Positions 1 through 11,837 of a stretch of 64,000 nucleotides of DNA are shown piece after piece (positions within the stretch are counted from its first letter, which is position 1; every line of letters starts with the position of its first letter). The position numbers were made by a program, and so were the translations under genes. Source of the stretch: Rhizophagus clarus (Eukaryota; Glomeromycota; Glomeromycetes; Glomerales; Glomeraceae); assembly GCA_015698045.1 (NCBI GenBank), contig BLAL01000208.1, positions 682,001-746,000 of the forward strand, given 5' to 3'. Under the pieces are notes generated by a model that was given only the letters and a program-made list of their open reading frames with translations, did no database searches and was not told where the DNA came from.

Positions 1-1547
1 CAAAAATAAAAGGAATAGGATCGAAAACAAAAGGAAATAGGAACAAAATGAAAGGGAATAGAAATGAAAATAAAAAGATAATGGGAGGGGCAAAAAAAAA
101 GAAAAGATGACAAGAAGGAGACAAAAAAATGAAAGGATGACAAAAGGGAGATGAACAAAATGAAAGGATGATGAAAAATGAAGAGATAAAAGAAAGGAAT
201 GAAAAGATGAAAAGATGATGAGGAGAAATGAAAAGATGACAAGAATAAAATGATGATAAAAACAAAACAATGATAAGAACGAAATGATAAGGATGAAATG
301 ATAATTGATGATGAGAACGAAATAATAATTGATGGTGAAGACGAAACAATAATTGGTGATGAGGATAGATGAAACAATAATCAATGATAAGAACAGACAA
401 AACGATAATTGATAATAAGGACGAAATGATAATTGATGATGAAGACGAAATGATGATTGATGAGGATGAAACAACGATAAGGACAAAATGGTGATAAGGA
501 TAAAACGATCATGAGAATTAAAGGAAAAAGGAGCGATAATGAAAAAGAAGAAAGTGAATGAAAATAAAAAGAAAAGGGAATAAATTAACGAAAGATAAAC
601 CACAAAAAGAAAAAAAATAGTAGTAAAAATGAAATATGAAAACAAAATTAAAAAAAAAAGATAAGAAAAAATACCATACCTTGTTCACAAAACTAAGATC
701 TAAAAAAAAAAGGAGGCGAAATGATGATGATGAAATGAAATTGATGATGAGGATGAAATGATAATTAATGATAAAGACGAAATGATAATTGGTGATGAGG
801 ATGGATGTATGAAATAATAATCGATGATAAGGACGAACAAAATGATGATTGATGATAAGGACGAAATGATAATTGATGATGAAGACGAAACGATGATTGA
901 TGAGGATGAAACAATGATGAGGACAAAATGGTAATAAGGATGAAACAATCATGAGAATGAAAGGAAAAGGAACGATAATGAAAAGAAAAAAGTGAATGAA
1001 AACGAAAGAAAAGGGGAATAAATTAACGAAAGATAAACCATAAAAAGAAGAAAAAATAGTTAGTAAAAATGAAATATGAAAACGAAATTGAAAAAAAAGA
1101 TAAGAAAAATGTCATACCTTGTTCGCAAAACTAAGACCTAAAAAAAAAGGAGGCGAAATGATGATGATGAAATGAAATCGATGATGAGGATGAAATGATA
1201 ATTAATGATAAAGACAAAACAATGAGAACAGATGTATAAAACAATAATTGATGATAAGGACAGACAAAACGATAATTGATGATAAGAACGAAATGATAAT
1301 TGATGATGAAGACGAAATGATGATTGATAAAGATGAAACAACGATGAGGACAAAATGGTGATAAGGATGAAACGATCATGAGAATGAAAGGAAAAGGAGC
1401 GATAATGAAAAAGAAGAAAGTGAATGAAAATGAAAAGAAAAGGAGAATAAATTAACGAAAGATAAACCATAAAAAGAAGAAAAAATAGTTAATAAAAATG
1501 AAATATGAAAACAAAATTGAAAAAAGACAAGAAAAAAATGCCATACC
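1..1547. repeat. Purine-strand minisatellite with about 435-bp higher-order period
   Basis: The plus strand is almost all A and G, built from short GATGATGA, GGACGAAATGATAATT and AAAAGGAA words. A longer period is visible: the anchor 'cataccttgtt' occurs near 675 and 1113, and 'catacctgg' near 1542, giving steps of about 438 and 429 bp. Copies 2 and 3 also share the block beginning 'aaaggaggcgaaatgatgat'. Long ORFs on the minus strand here are repeats of Ser, Ile, His and Phe and are by-products of the repeat, not genes. The window starts inside the array, so its left edge is unknown. Confidence 0.85.
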
Positions 1548-1790
1548 TGGAACGTCCTCAGAGATATCTGGAAATGGTTGTTTCTTTTTTTTCATTAATC
1601 TCGTTTAAGAACATTCTCTAACGTCCCTCCATTGTCTTTTTTTTTATAGAAGCACCCCCGGAGACTTCTGGAGACAAAAAGGTAGGGTTTATTTCTTTTT
1701 TTTTGTTAATTTTGTTTAACATTTCTAATGTTTTTTTATTGTTTTTTTTATAGAAACGCCTCTTGGAGATGAAATAAAATAATGAAAAGT
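1542..1790 (+). other. Three tandem exon-like units separated by intron-like T-rich spacers
   Basis: Three short GC-richer blocks (about 1547-1575, 1650-1681, 1754-1780) are separated by roughly 70-bp T-rich spacers that end in 'tttttatag'. The blocks resemble each other and would read roughly as GTSSEISGN, APPETSGDK and a degenerate third copy. This looks like a tandemly duplicated exon-intron module of a low-complexity protein, or its relic. The phases do not join cleanly in all copies, so no coding model is claimed. Confidence 0.3.
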
Positions 1791-2770
1791 TGCAACACGC
1801 TTAACGGCTTAAGATTATTTTATAAATAAAATAAAAACAATTAAATACGTGATAAGAGGTGCGTTATAACGCAGGGGTGCATTAAATAAATTATTCCTTT
1901 AAATATTACCTTAACACAATTTGGTTTGAACCAAAAAATTATTTGGCACGTTACTATCATTTTTTTATTAAAAGTTTCATTGTCATAATTGATGTTGTTT
2001 TATTAGTCTGGATAGTGTAATGAAGGACTATATATTTCTACACAAAATGTCCATCTGTCCACCTGCTCAAAAATTGAGTTGATGCGTTCATTGATTGGTT
2101 CATTTGTGCTCTGGACTTAACAATAGTTCTGAAACTGTTCCCTAGTTATTTAAATGAAATATGAAAGTAAAATGTAACTTGAATCATATGAAAAAAAGTT
2201 TTTTTGATTAAAAAAATTTATGTAGGGGATTGTTAATTGTGAGTATAACAAAATTTATGTCAATAATGCAATACAAATTACATTGCTCAGATAAAGGTTA
2301 TTTAAGTTTAAAATCAATATTAATATTTTTTAGTTAAATCTTCTGAGATAGTTATCATAATAACAATATTGGTTTCTTGGGATATCAAAAGGTTGTGCTA
2401 AATTTAAATAATTTTATCTAAAATATATTGACAATATTAATTATTGGAATAGGAAATTTAGCTTATTCGATGAAGAAAATTGAAGAGAAAGAAAGAAAGA
2501 AAAATTCATTATAAAATTCAAATACCATTGATTATATTCAACTATTAAACTATTATGTGTGGATTAAATTATTTATACACGTAGAACATAATTATATAGG
2601 TTTGACAAATTGGTAAATTATTTTTTTTTTAATATTTTGCTTAAATGGAAATAATTTTTATTTAAACCAAAAATTGGTTTTTGGCACTCAACAGATATTT
2701 TATAAATTATTAATTGCATATTTAGATTTCCTCAATTCATAATTTGAAGCAAATATTTAAAAAAAAACAA
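1791..2770. other. AT-rich spacer, no gene seen
   Basis: No convincing ORF. A phrase of about 28 bp (TTTGAACCAAAAAAT then TTTGGCAC) near 1923 recurs in degenerate form near 2660, possibly the two ends of an old insertion. Confidence 0.5.
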
Positions 2771-2780
2771 TTTTTTATGA

Positions 2781-2856
2781 CCGGATGATCAGATACGGAT
2801 TGATTGGGTTGAACGGATTAATTAATCCGGATGGAATCCACTTTTAGATCATCCGG
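2781..2856. repeat. Short inverted repeat at the satellite edge
   Basis: CCGGATGATC at 2781-2790 is mirrored by GATCATCCGG at 2847-2856, with a GGATTAATTAATCC palindrome between them. It resembles the end of a small inverted-repeat element. I see no target duplication. Confidence 0.4.
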
Positions 2857-2889
2857 ATGACGGATTGGCCAGATTCATCCACGCGTGGT

Positions 2890-5310
2890 TGAAATAGAAG
2901 CACGTGACGGTGACGTGCACTACGTTACTTTCGGTTATGCGCGTTAAATCATTCATGTTCCACACATTACTGTTATGCGTTACTTTTGGTTATGCGTGGT
3001 GAGATAGACTTCCACTTTGTAACGCGTATTACTGTTGATGCGCGTTATTGGTTAAATAGACGCATGTTTACTTGTATAACGCGCGTCGCTGCTAACGCGT
3101 ACGCTCCTGTTGTTGTCAACGCGTGTTACTTTTGGTAATGCACGCTTTAAAATTGATGGATGTTCCACTTGTAACGCATGTCACTGTCAACGCATATTAC
3201 TTTTGGTTATAGACGCATATTCTATTTGGTGCGCGCGTTATCATTACTTTTGGTAATGCGCGGTCGAGATAGACGCACGTTTCACGTGATATAACGCGTG
3301 CTTAACGCGTATTACTACTTTTTGGATTTGCGCGGCCCAAAAATCGCGCGTGATTTTCACGATTAATTGCCGTCTACATTTTCTAAAGCTTTAAAAGCGC
3401 CACTTTTGATCATTTTAGCCGGAATTGTTTGGCCGGAATTTTAGCAAAATCGTGATCACATGGTTATCAAGCCATCCAATCAAATTTAAATGTCGCCCCA
3501 ATAACGCCACAAAAAATTTCCACCCCAACGTGATTTTTGGCCAGAATTAAGAAATTGAACATATGACTAATAGTGAGTGACAAATAGGATTTTACACACC
3601 GAAAAAAATCTGTCCCTGGAACACTTATGACGTGGGAGTGGAAAAATTTTATGGGAAAGACATTCTGGACACCCTCACGTAGTAACGCGCGTCATTATTT
3701 TTGATTGAGATGCATTTTCCACTTGGTAACGCGTATCACTGTCAACGCGCATTACTTTTGGTTATGCGGTTGAGATAAACGCATATTCTACTTAATAATA
3801 TATATCACTGTCAACGTGCGTTACTTTTGGCTACGCGCGGTTGAAGTAGACGCGCATTCTATTTGGTAACTTTAGTTAATGCACGCGCATTCTATTTGTA
3901 ACATGCGTCACTTTCAACGCGTGTTACTTTTGGTTATGCGGTTGAGATAAACGCATATTCTACTTGGTAATGTATATCACTGTCAACGTGCGTTACTTTT
4001 GGCTACGCGCGGTTGAAGTAGACGCACATCCTATTTGGTAACTTTAGTTAATGCACGCGCATTCTATTTGTAACATGCGTCACTTTCAACGCGTGTTACT
4101 TTTGGTTATGCGGTTGAGATAAACGCATATTCTACTTGGTAATGTATATCACTGTCAACGTGCGTTACTTTTGGCTACGCGCGGTTGAAGTAGACGCACA
4201 TTCTATTTGGTAACTTTAGTTAATGCACGCGCATTCTATTTGTAACATGCGTCACTTTCAACGCGTGTTATTTTTGGTTATGCGCAATTAAATAACGTTC
4301 TATTTGGTGACACGCGTTACTGTTAATGCACGTTACTTTCAGTAACGCACACTTGAAATAGACGCATATTCTACTTGGTAATGTATATCACTGTCAACGT
4401 GCGTTACTTTTGGCTACGCGCGGTTGAAGTAGACGCACATTCTATTTGGTAACTTTAGTTAATGCACGCGCATTCTATTTGTAACATGCGTCACTTTCAA
4501 CGCGTGTTATTTTTGGTTATGCGCAATTAAATAACGTTCTATTTGGTGACACACGTTACTGTTAATGCACGTTACTTTTGGTTATGCGCAATTAAATAAC
4601 GTTCTATTTGGTGACACACGTTACTGTTAATGCACGTTACTTTTGGTTATGCGGTTGAGATAAACGCATATTCTACTTGGTAATGTATATCACTGTCAAC
4701 GTGCGTTACTTTTGGCTACGCGCGGTTGAAGTAGACGCGCATTCTATTCGGTAACTTTATACGCACATTCTGCACATTCCATTTGTAAGCGTTCACTGTC
4801 AACGCGTGTTATTTTTGGTTATGTGCAATTGAAATAACGTTCTATTTGGTGACACGCGTCACTGTTAACGCACGTTACTTTCAGTAATACACTTGAAATA
4901 TATGCGTGTTTCACGTGGTAAAGTGTATCACTATCAACGCGTATTACTTCTGGGGGAGATGTATGTTTTACTTGGTGATGCGTATCAAATATCAGACATC
5001 AATTCGTGTTACTTTTGGTAATGCACGCTTGAATTAGACATACATTCCATTTGTAACGCGTACCATTGTTGATGTGTATTACTTTTAGTTATGGGTGGCT
5101 GAGATGGAAGCACATTTTACTTGATGACGCGTATTACTGTCAAGTGTCAACGCATGTTACTTTTAACAATGCACATTTGAAATAGATGCACGTTTCACTT
5201 GACAAAGCATGACACTGTTCAACGCGTGTTACATTTGGTAATGTGTTTTTACAGATGCATTCCACTTAGTGACGCAAATCACTGTTGACGCGCATTGTTT
5301 TCTACAGACC
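2890..5310. repeat. CpG-rich satellite array with 172-bp higher-order unit
   Basis: Degenerate units of about 50-70 bp carry three phrases: 'ttacttttggttatgcg', 'gagatagacgcatattctac' and 'aacgcgtatcactgtcaacgc'. From 3761 to 4277 three successive higher-order units begin at 3761, 3933 and 4105, exactly 172 bp apart, each made of 69-, 49- and 54-bp subunits. Variant units follow to about 4740 and degrade toward both ends. ACGCG and GCGCG words are abundant against an AT-rich background, and copies differ mostly as CG to TG or CA. A non-homologous block at 3361-3690 interrupts the array. Confidence 0.9.
3361..3695. repeat. Unrelated block inside the satellite, partly repeated at 5380-5510
   Basis: This block lacks the satellite phrases. 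Its right part ('gtgacaaataggattttac', then 'aatctgtccctggaa') recurs in diverged form at about 5435-5475, so the satellite has related flanking sequence inside and after it. It may be the non-satellite body of a larger repeated element. Confidence 0.45.
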
Positions 5311-5540
5311 ATTAAAATTTATTTCAGGTTTATAATAAACTAGATAACAGAACTCACTAGTATCACCCACCAAATTTGTCACCTTCACGTGACTTTCTTA
5401 CTAGCATTATGTCTTAACGGTGTGACGAATAGTATGTGACAAATATGATTTTACGTGCTAAATCTGTCCTGGAATATAGTAAAAAGCGGGTGACAAATTA
5501 ATGAAGTCACGTGCAGGTAACGCGATACTAGAGAACTGTT

Positions 5541-8486
5541 GGAGCATCCGAAGCGTCATAATGACCATCATAATTAAAATTTACAGTTAAAAATAAATTG
5601 TTAAAAAGTGTAGTTAAATTTGTAGTTTGTGTGATGTTTCAAATGTTCAAATGATCAATAAAAAAAATTTACACAAAAAGCACAAACAGAGAGCTTAATC
5701 TTCTTTCTTCAGCCAGATCAAAATATAGTTATTTATGATATTACAAAGAAATCACCCTACAAAATCAATTGTTTATTATGTTTATTTTATTTTTATTTTT
5801 ATTTTAATTTTAATGAAATAATGTATATAAAATACAAATACGAATTAAAAAAATATGTAAATTTTTATTAATATTATCTGTTATAAGTATTGTCTAAATG
5901 GCATAAACTGTCGCACAAATCAGGGTATGTAAACAAAACCAATAGGTTACACCCGATCCTCGTGCGGACAGACACCAAATTTCCCTTTAATGCAACTTTT
6001 ACTTTGTCCCCCCACCAATTGTTTAATTTTATCTAAATAGAATTTAATAAAATATTTTATTCACTTCAACAGTTAAAAAACTTCGGCATTAGAATAAATA
6101 ATTGAAGAAATTTGTAGAAGAATAACAGATTAAATTTATTTAATTGAATTAAAAAAAAATCAACAAAGTTCTCGTAAGATTTCAAGCTAGTGTACTAAGA
6201 AAATTGTGGCTTTAAATGTCTATTCACGCAAACTGTATTAAAAATTGATTGTTCTTCCCGCAAGATTCGAATGAAAGTTATAACTTCGTTAATTAAATTA
6301 TTAACGTTAAGATTTATGAATGGCTTTACTCTGAATATATTTCTTAAAATTTTTAATTGAGTATCTCCTACAACAAATTTTCGCATTTTATGTATAATTG
6401 AACAATCTAATATATATTTATTAATGTAATTCTCTTTCTTTATGATCTTTTTGTTTTGTTACATATCAGATATTATACTTTATTTAATGTATCTTACATA
6501 TTTTTTATCTAGTACGTGTAATTCTGCTATTTCCATTAATTCATTATACTGTGTTTCGGTAATTTTAACCACTTTTTATGAATTGCAAAATTTTATTTTG
6601 TACTCATTAATCCTTTGCTACGATGTTTACAGTATTATCGGTCGTTGGCGCTTACTGAATTTTTTTTTATTTCGTTCATATTTATCGCAAAGAAAAAAAA
6701 TTGTTAAAAGAAATGATATATATAATAGGAAAAGATATTCTTGATTTGCGTCACATTCTTATATAATTTACTAATATCAGCGTTACATAAGTTAGTTTTT
6801 TCAATATGCTTTGAAGTTTTAAGATTATAAACAAGAACAGAATATATATTTTTTTAATCCACGATTAAATCGAATAATTTGCCATTTGAATGTTATTTTT
6901 TCATTGTAATAAATAAATTTCTTTATTTTTATATAATATAAATATATACTAACAATGTTATTAACCTCATTAATAAAATATTCAATATTATCTATTCACT
7001 TTATTAACTTTTGATTCATCTCATTTTCGTATCAATTAATAAATAATTAAGATGATCGCAGAAATTCGATAGTAGATCTTAAAATCTTTAGAGACCTTTC
7101 AATTCAGAAATTTCATTAAGACATTGATTAAAAATAGCAACCAAATCACTAAATTGTTATAATTTTCCATGAAGAAACTTATTATTGAGTTGAGTTTATT
7201 ACGGTCATATCAGTGTTGTTTATATTTGTTACAAATTAAAATTCTATTTAACATCATCTTGTAAAAAACCATATTTTATTTATAATTTATTACGTACATG
7301 GAAGATAAAAAAAAGTTTATAAGCTACCATTTGACGATGTTCCTCTACGGATCGACTAACCAAAATTCAAAAATTTTACGGTTAGCCATGATTAAATCAA
7401 TTTTTACCATTATAAAACATTTTAATGCTATATTTTAATTGAAAATATAAGAATTTATTCAAGATCACGTAAATTATATAAATATAAAAATAAATATTAT
7501 TAATTATATATTGAGCGTTGAACATGAAACAAAATAATATAAAATACTCTTAATTATTTATAGATAAATTAGTTTTTTTTATATCGAAATATCTATATTA
7601 AAAAATTCGAATTGGATCATGCACTGAATTAATTATTTTTGTTTTCAAACAATTAATGATCTTTATAATGTAATTATTGAGAGCTTTCTTTCTGTATTTA
7701 TGATGAATTTCTTTCAAGCTTCCTTTTCATTTTTCAAGTACTAAAATACAAAGTCGAATCCATGCCCAAGAGGTTAAATCTATAAGAGAAAAAGAAAAGA
7801 GCATTAACAAAGAGCTTCAATTACCAACATCATCTAACATGACAAAATACACGTTCAAGAAAAATAAAAAGGGTATTAGAAAGGGTCTTACTAATGTTCC
7901 CTAACCCACGATTTCCAACCTACCTTCTATTACGAAGATCAAGGTCGAAATCCATTCCAGAAAGGTATCTGCAAGAGAAAAAGGAATGTACAGTTATACG
8001 TCCTAAACTCTTCTGCTCTCTATTACCCATCTCCGAAATCTAAGTCCGAAGGTATTTACCTATATAAAAATTTCTTCATTTAAATAATTAAATAATTTTT
8101 TTTGATTTTTCTTTTTTAAATAATAAAAAGGTCCAATTTATTATTTTAAATACTGTAGCAATAAGAAAAAGTTCTTTCTAAATAACGAAAAAACACTGCT
8201 AAGTGCTATTTGTTTTTTTATTTGAATTTTGTAATGATTAAGTAACGTCCAAACATAGTAGTTTGATTATTGTACAGTGGACCTTAATATTTGGGAATCT
8301 GTACGACTAGAATTTACATAGATTTCTTTATTAGCAATGCTTATTTTTTCCAGCACTGTAAACAAAAAAAATAATGATATTTTTATTATCAAAAACAATG
8401 TTTATTAAAAAAATAATGAATATTATTATTAAATATTCTAAATTCCTAATAAAAAGAAATTAAAAAAAATTCATAATTTTTCAATT
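5541..8486. other. Long AT-rich spacer, at most weak coding relics
   Basis: I see no supported gene. Minus-strand pieces at 6195-6386 (63 codons) and around 6450-6600 have protein-like composition but join nothing recognisable. At 7700-8050 a phrase ending 'agagaaaaagraaagagc' appears in two related copies. The stretch just after 8100 lies 3' of the minus-strand F-box gene. Confidence 0.4.
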
Positions 8487-9986
8487 TCAATAATAACCAT
8501 TTATTTCTTCATCTTCTTCTTCCTCATATCCCTTATTTCCAAATCTAATAACACCCAAATTTTCATATTTTTTAATTATTTTCATATTTCCTTCATTTAC
8601 CAAACTACTACAACAATAATCATCTTTAATAATTATTAAAGAAAGTACTCTTTTATGTGTTCTATTCATCCATCTTATAAAAAATAATTCTAAATCTTCT
8701 GAAGATATAAAATCAGGATTTGAAATGTATATTTTTAATTCATGAAAATTATTTGGTGAATAATTTACAACAGTTTCTAATACTTCCTTCTCAGTTAAAT
8801 ATCTATATCCACACCAAACTTTAATACTTTCCAAGTATTGACAACTAATAAATATATTTTGTAATATATTTATTTCACCATTATTAAATATTACAAAAAG
8901 ACTTTTAATATTTGGACAAAAATTGGCAATAGATAAACTTAAAGCCATATTATTTTCAGTTATATATAATTTTTTAAGACTTTTTCCATTATTTTCTAAA
9001 AATTTCATTAAATATTCAGGTTTTGGACATTGATCAAGAAATTTTAAAATTTGTAAATTAGGAAAATTAAAATATTGTAATTTTTTAAAATCTTCAAAAT
9101 CAGTACCACTAAAAAATGAAAATGAAAATATAATTTCTTGTAAATTTGAAAATAAAATGACAAATGATAAGGGGGAATTATCTTTATAATTATCACTGTC
9201 AAGATATAATTTTGTTATTGTATTAGAGTGTTTTGCTAAAGCAGGTATAATATTTTTCCAACTCCCATTAAAATAAGCCAATAAAGTTAAATGTTTTAAA
9301 TTATTTTGTAAAGAAATTAATTCTTTTAATTCATTTGGAACATCATCATTATGAAATTTTATAAAGATTGATCGTAAATTATGACATATTTGAGATAGTT
9401 GATGAAAAAAATTAGAAGGAAGATTTGAGCTACAACGTAATTCTGAAAGATTTCTAACACCAGGAAAATAAGTGAAAGAAAAATTATAATGATGTTGATT
9501 ATAATGATGATAAGTCAATTTGTTCAAAGAAGAAATTTGATCTGTAAACATTTTGATAACCTCATTTGCGACCAAAAAATTTCTATCCTTTAAACTTAAT
9601 GAATTAATAGTTGGTTCATCTCTAAGAACACTATCAACTATTCTATTAATCTCATTGATTGAAAGTACTTTACAAAATGCTGCGTAATTAAAAAATAATG
9701 GTTTTGAAGTAGGTGTTGAAATAAAAATTTTATTTTTATATAAAAGCTCTTTAGATTCATTAGGAAGACAGGCAATTAATGTACTAAGAATTGATGTTGC
9801 TACACTTAATGGACGATATTGACGAAAAATAGAACATCTAAAATTCCAAATATTTCTCCACAAAATTCTAACAGATATTTCACACCAAAGATGATTAACT
9901 AATAAACATGAATATAAAGTGAGTTTATCATCATCTAAATGTTCAAAAATTTCGTTTAAACAGTCAGCTGGAAGTTGACAAACCAT
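8487..9986 (-). CDS. F-box/leucine-rich-repeat-like protein, 499 aa
   Basis: A single-exon ORF. The N-terminus (about residues 3-45: QLPADCLNEIFEHLDDD, then CLLVNHLWC and ILWRNIW) is an F-box, the motif that binds Skp1 in SCF ubiquitin ligases. The rest is an irregular series of Leu/Ile-rich repeats of the type seen in the large Rhizophagus F-box family, presumably for substrate recognition. The C-terminus is acidic. Length is typical of the family (about 500 aa). The first Met directly precedes the F-box, so the start is well supported. It is a clear paralogue of the gene at 27314-28816, and the two also share upstream sequence. The substrate is unknown; a cytosolic or nuclear location is inferred only. 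Confidence 0.9.
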   Translation of the reverse strand: MVCQLPADCLNEIFEHLDDDKLTLYSCLLVNHLWCEISVRILWRNIWNFRCSIFRQYRPLSVATSILSTLIACLPNESKELLYKNKIFISTPTSKPLFFNYAAFCKVLSINEINRIVDSVLRDEPTINSLSLKDRNFLVANEVIKMFTDQISSLNKLTYHHYNQHHYNFSFTYFPGVRNLSELRCSSNLPSNFFHQLSQICHNLRSIFIKFHNDDVPNELKELISLQNNLKHLTLLAYFNGSWKNIIPALAKHSNTITKLYLDSDNYKDNSPLSFVILFSNLQEIIFSFSFFSGTDFEDFKKLQYFNFPNLQILKFLDQCPKPEYLMKFLENNGKSLKKLYITENNMALSLSIANFCPNIKSLFVIFNNGEINILQNIFISCQYLESIKVWCGYRYLTEKEVLETVVNYSPNNFHELKIYISNPDFISSEDLELFFIRWMNRTHKRVLSLIIIKDDYCCSSLVNEGNMKIIKKYENLGVIRFGNKGYEEEEDEEINGYY

Positions 9987-10066
9987 TTTTAAAAAATTTT
10001 GTTAAAATATAAGAAAGAAAATTTCTTCATATTTATTAACTTATTGTGTAATAAATATACGAAATT

Positions 10067-10147
10067 TTTTCGGATGTACATCAACGCCATGCGTTGTGTA
10101 ACTTGTACGAAAAATTTTTTTCGGATTCGGATCGATGTCGATCAAAC
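10067..10147 (-). promoter_or_regulatory. Upstream block shared with the F-box paralogue
   Basis: About 80-160 bp 5' of the F-box ATG lie, in order on the plus strand, ACGCCAT, TGTGTAA, TTTTTTCGGA and CGATGTCGATC. The same words in the same order stand upstream of the paralogue at 28888-28945. They could be conserved promoter or 5' UTR elements, or simply leftover duplicated sequence. Confidence 0.45.
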
Positions 10148-11230
10148 ATTCTTAAAATATGTATTAGTTATTTGATAAGGGGGTTAGAATATCACCGAAC
10201 TGCGAAGCTAACTGTATTATCCTGCAGCCGCTGATGATCATGCTTATAAATATGATATTAAACTATTTCCAGTTTAACGCGACATGTGACACGTCTTTTT
10301 AACCTTTTTTAAACTATTTTCTCTGCATATGATATGATATTTAGTAAAATAATATCGAATAAACTCGGTATCTTAAATTTTATCAGTATGTCATATTAAC
10401 AGCTATAAATCAGAAAATATTTTTCGCCTTTTTCAAAATAACAAATATTTTCCTTCTAATCAATAATTATTATGATAGCTAATAAAACTTGAGGATAAAT
10501 AGAATAAGAGGAAGGAATATTATATTTTCCCGTTAAATTAATCCTTATAGTTTGGCCAGAATACAAATTTGTCGTGTATATAATAAGTATATTTTTTATT
10601 GATTTGTATTGGCCAATTAAGAAAATTAATAATTTTGCATATTATTATAATCAGTTTAAATTTATAGTAGATTTATTATAAGAAACATTTACAAATAAAT
10701 TTTTTACACACGTCAAAGATTATGATTAAATAATTTGTTGACTAAATCATTAAAGAAATATTAATTGTTTATTTTCAATAAGCCATTCCACGTAATGATG
10801 TTTTTTCTTGATTGTAAGTATCCAGCTTTTTAGTTAAACGATGGAAGCAAGTGATCACATTTGCGTTTTTCATATGGTTTTTTTATTAGTAATAGCGTGA
10901 CAACTTAATATACAGTATTACAAATAACCAAACCACCAAATATAAAAAGAATCTAATTATAAATTTGATGACGACTAATCTTTCCTCTCCTTTTCTTTCA
11001 CTCTTTCACTTTCTCCCCTAAAATCAATCATATTGCTAACGTAAAACGGAGAGGCTAGGACTTTATTATTTATAATACTTCATTAAGTATCAAGAACAAT
11101 TTTAATATATTTAATCTGTAAACTATTTGCCATACACTGCTTGAAATTCAATGCGTAAAGAATAAGCAAAATTTTTTGTGCACAATTTGTTACTTTGTGC
11201 ATATATTCACCTAATATGTATAAAATTATT
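10148..11230. other. AT-rich spacer, nothing recognised
   Basis: No ORF with protein-like composition and no clear repeat on either strand. Confidence 0.5.
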
Positions 11231-11324
11231 TTCTCCATTAATTTCTAAAAATTCGGGCTTAGAATATTCACAAAATTTTTTAAAATTTGCAATTTATGAA
11301 AATTAACATATTGCGATTAGGGAT
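11231..11324 (-). pseudogene. F-box/LRR gene scrap
   Basis: About 90 bp match the antisense of the LRR region of the F-box genes (compare 27810-27905), including 'ccattaatttctaaaaat', the following 'attcgggctt' and 'attttttaaaatttgcaa'. No F-box or neighbouring repeats remain. It is a decayed duplicate fragment. Confidence 0.6.
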
Positions 11325-11640
11325 GGCAATGGTTGATTTGTCGGTCACGGTCAGTTATCAGTCGGTCATAACCAGTTAAGGGCCTTTGACTGACTGACCA
11401 TTTTGGCTGACCGTTTTCGAGCTGATACGGGTCACATGACAAATGCCGAATGCTGAGACTTTCAGGTTGTCAACTTGCCGGAAAATATACATATAGTTAT
11501 TATAATTATGTTTTATATCCACGGTGTTTATTGCTAATTTTCTATTTGCCGACAACCAGCAACCGTACATTATGAAATCTGCTGTAACTGACTGTTTGAC
11601 CGACCATTTGACCAACCACCTTTTTTCTTTTTACAGCTGA
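11325..11640. mobile_element. DNA-transposon end remnant (hAT-like terminus)
   Basis: The left end reads TAGGGATGGCAATGG, resembling hAT termini, followed by GGTCGGTC/GGTCAGT words. An inverted set of the same words (GACCGACCATTTGACC) stands at 11597-11625. The expected right terminal sequence is absent, so the element looks truncated. The open frame inside it (11376-11615, minus) has no recognisable product. Confidence 0.4.
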
Positions 11641-11837
11641 TTTCATAATATGTAGGTCATATTCATTTTTATTTTACATTGGCGGTAAAACTCAAAATAA
11701 GACAAAGTTATATCATCAGATTCAGAGCATTGATTTGAGTACAGTGGGATAGTTTTTAATGTGAATGAGATTGTACAATGGTAGTAAATATTAGTGCTAA
11801 GTATCGTTAATTTCTAAAAATTCCATCATATCATTTT

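Noticed and set aside
518..1470. Long minus-strand ORFs rich in Ser, Ile, His and Phe
   Set aside because: They translate the purine-strand repeat; several frames are open at once and the sequence follows the DNA period.
6442..6744. 100-codon hydrophobic plus-strand ORF
   Set aside because: Hydrophobicity follows from T-rich codons. The opposite strand has the more protein-like pieces, and neither forms a gene.
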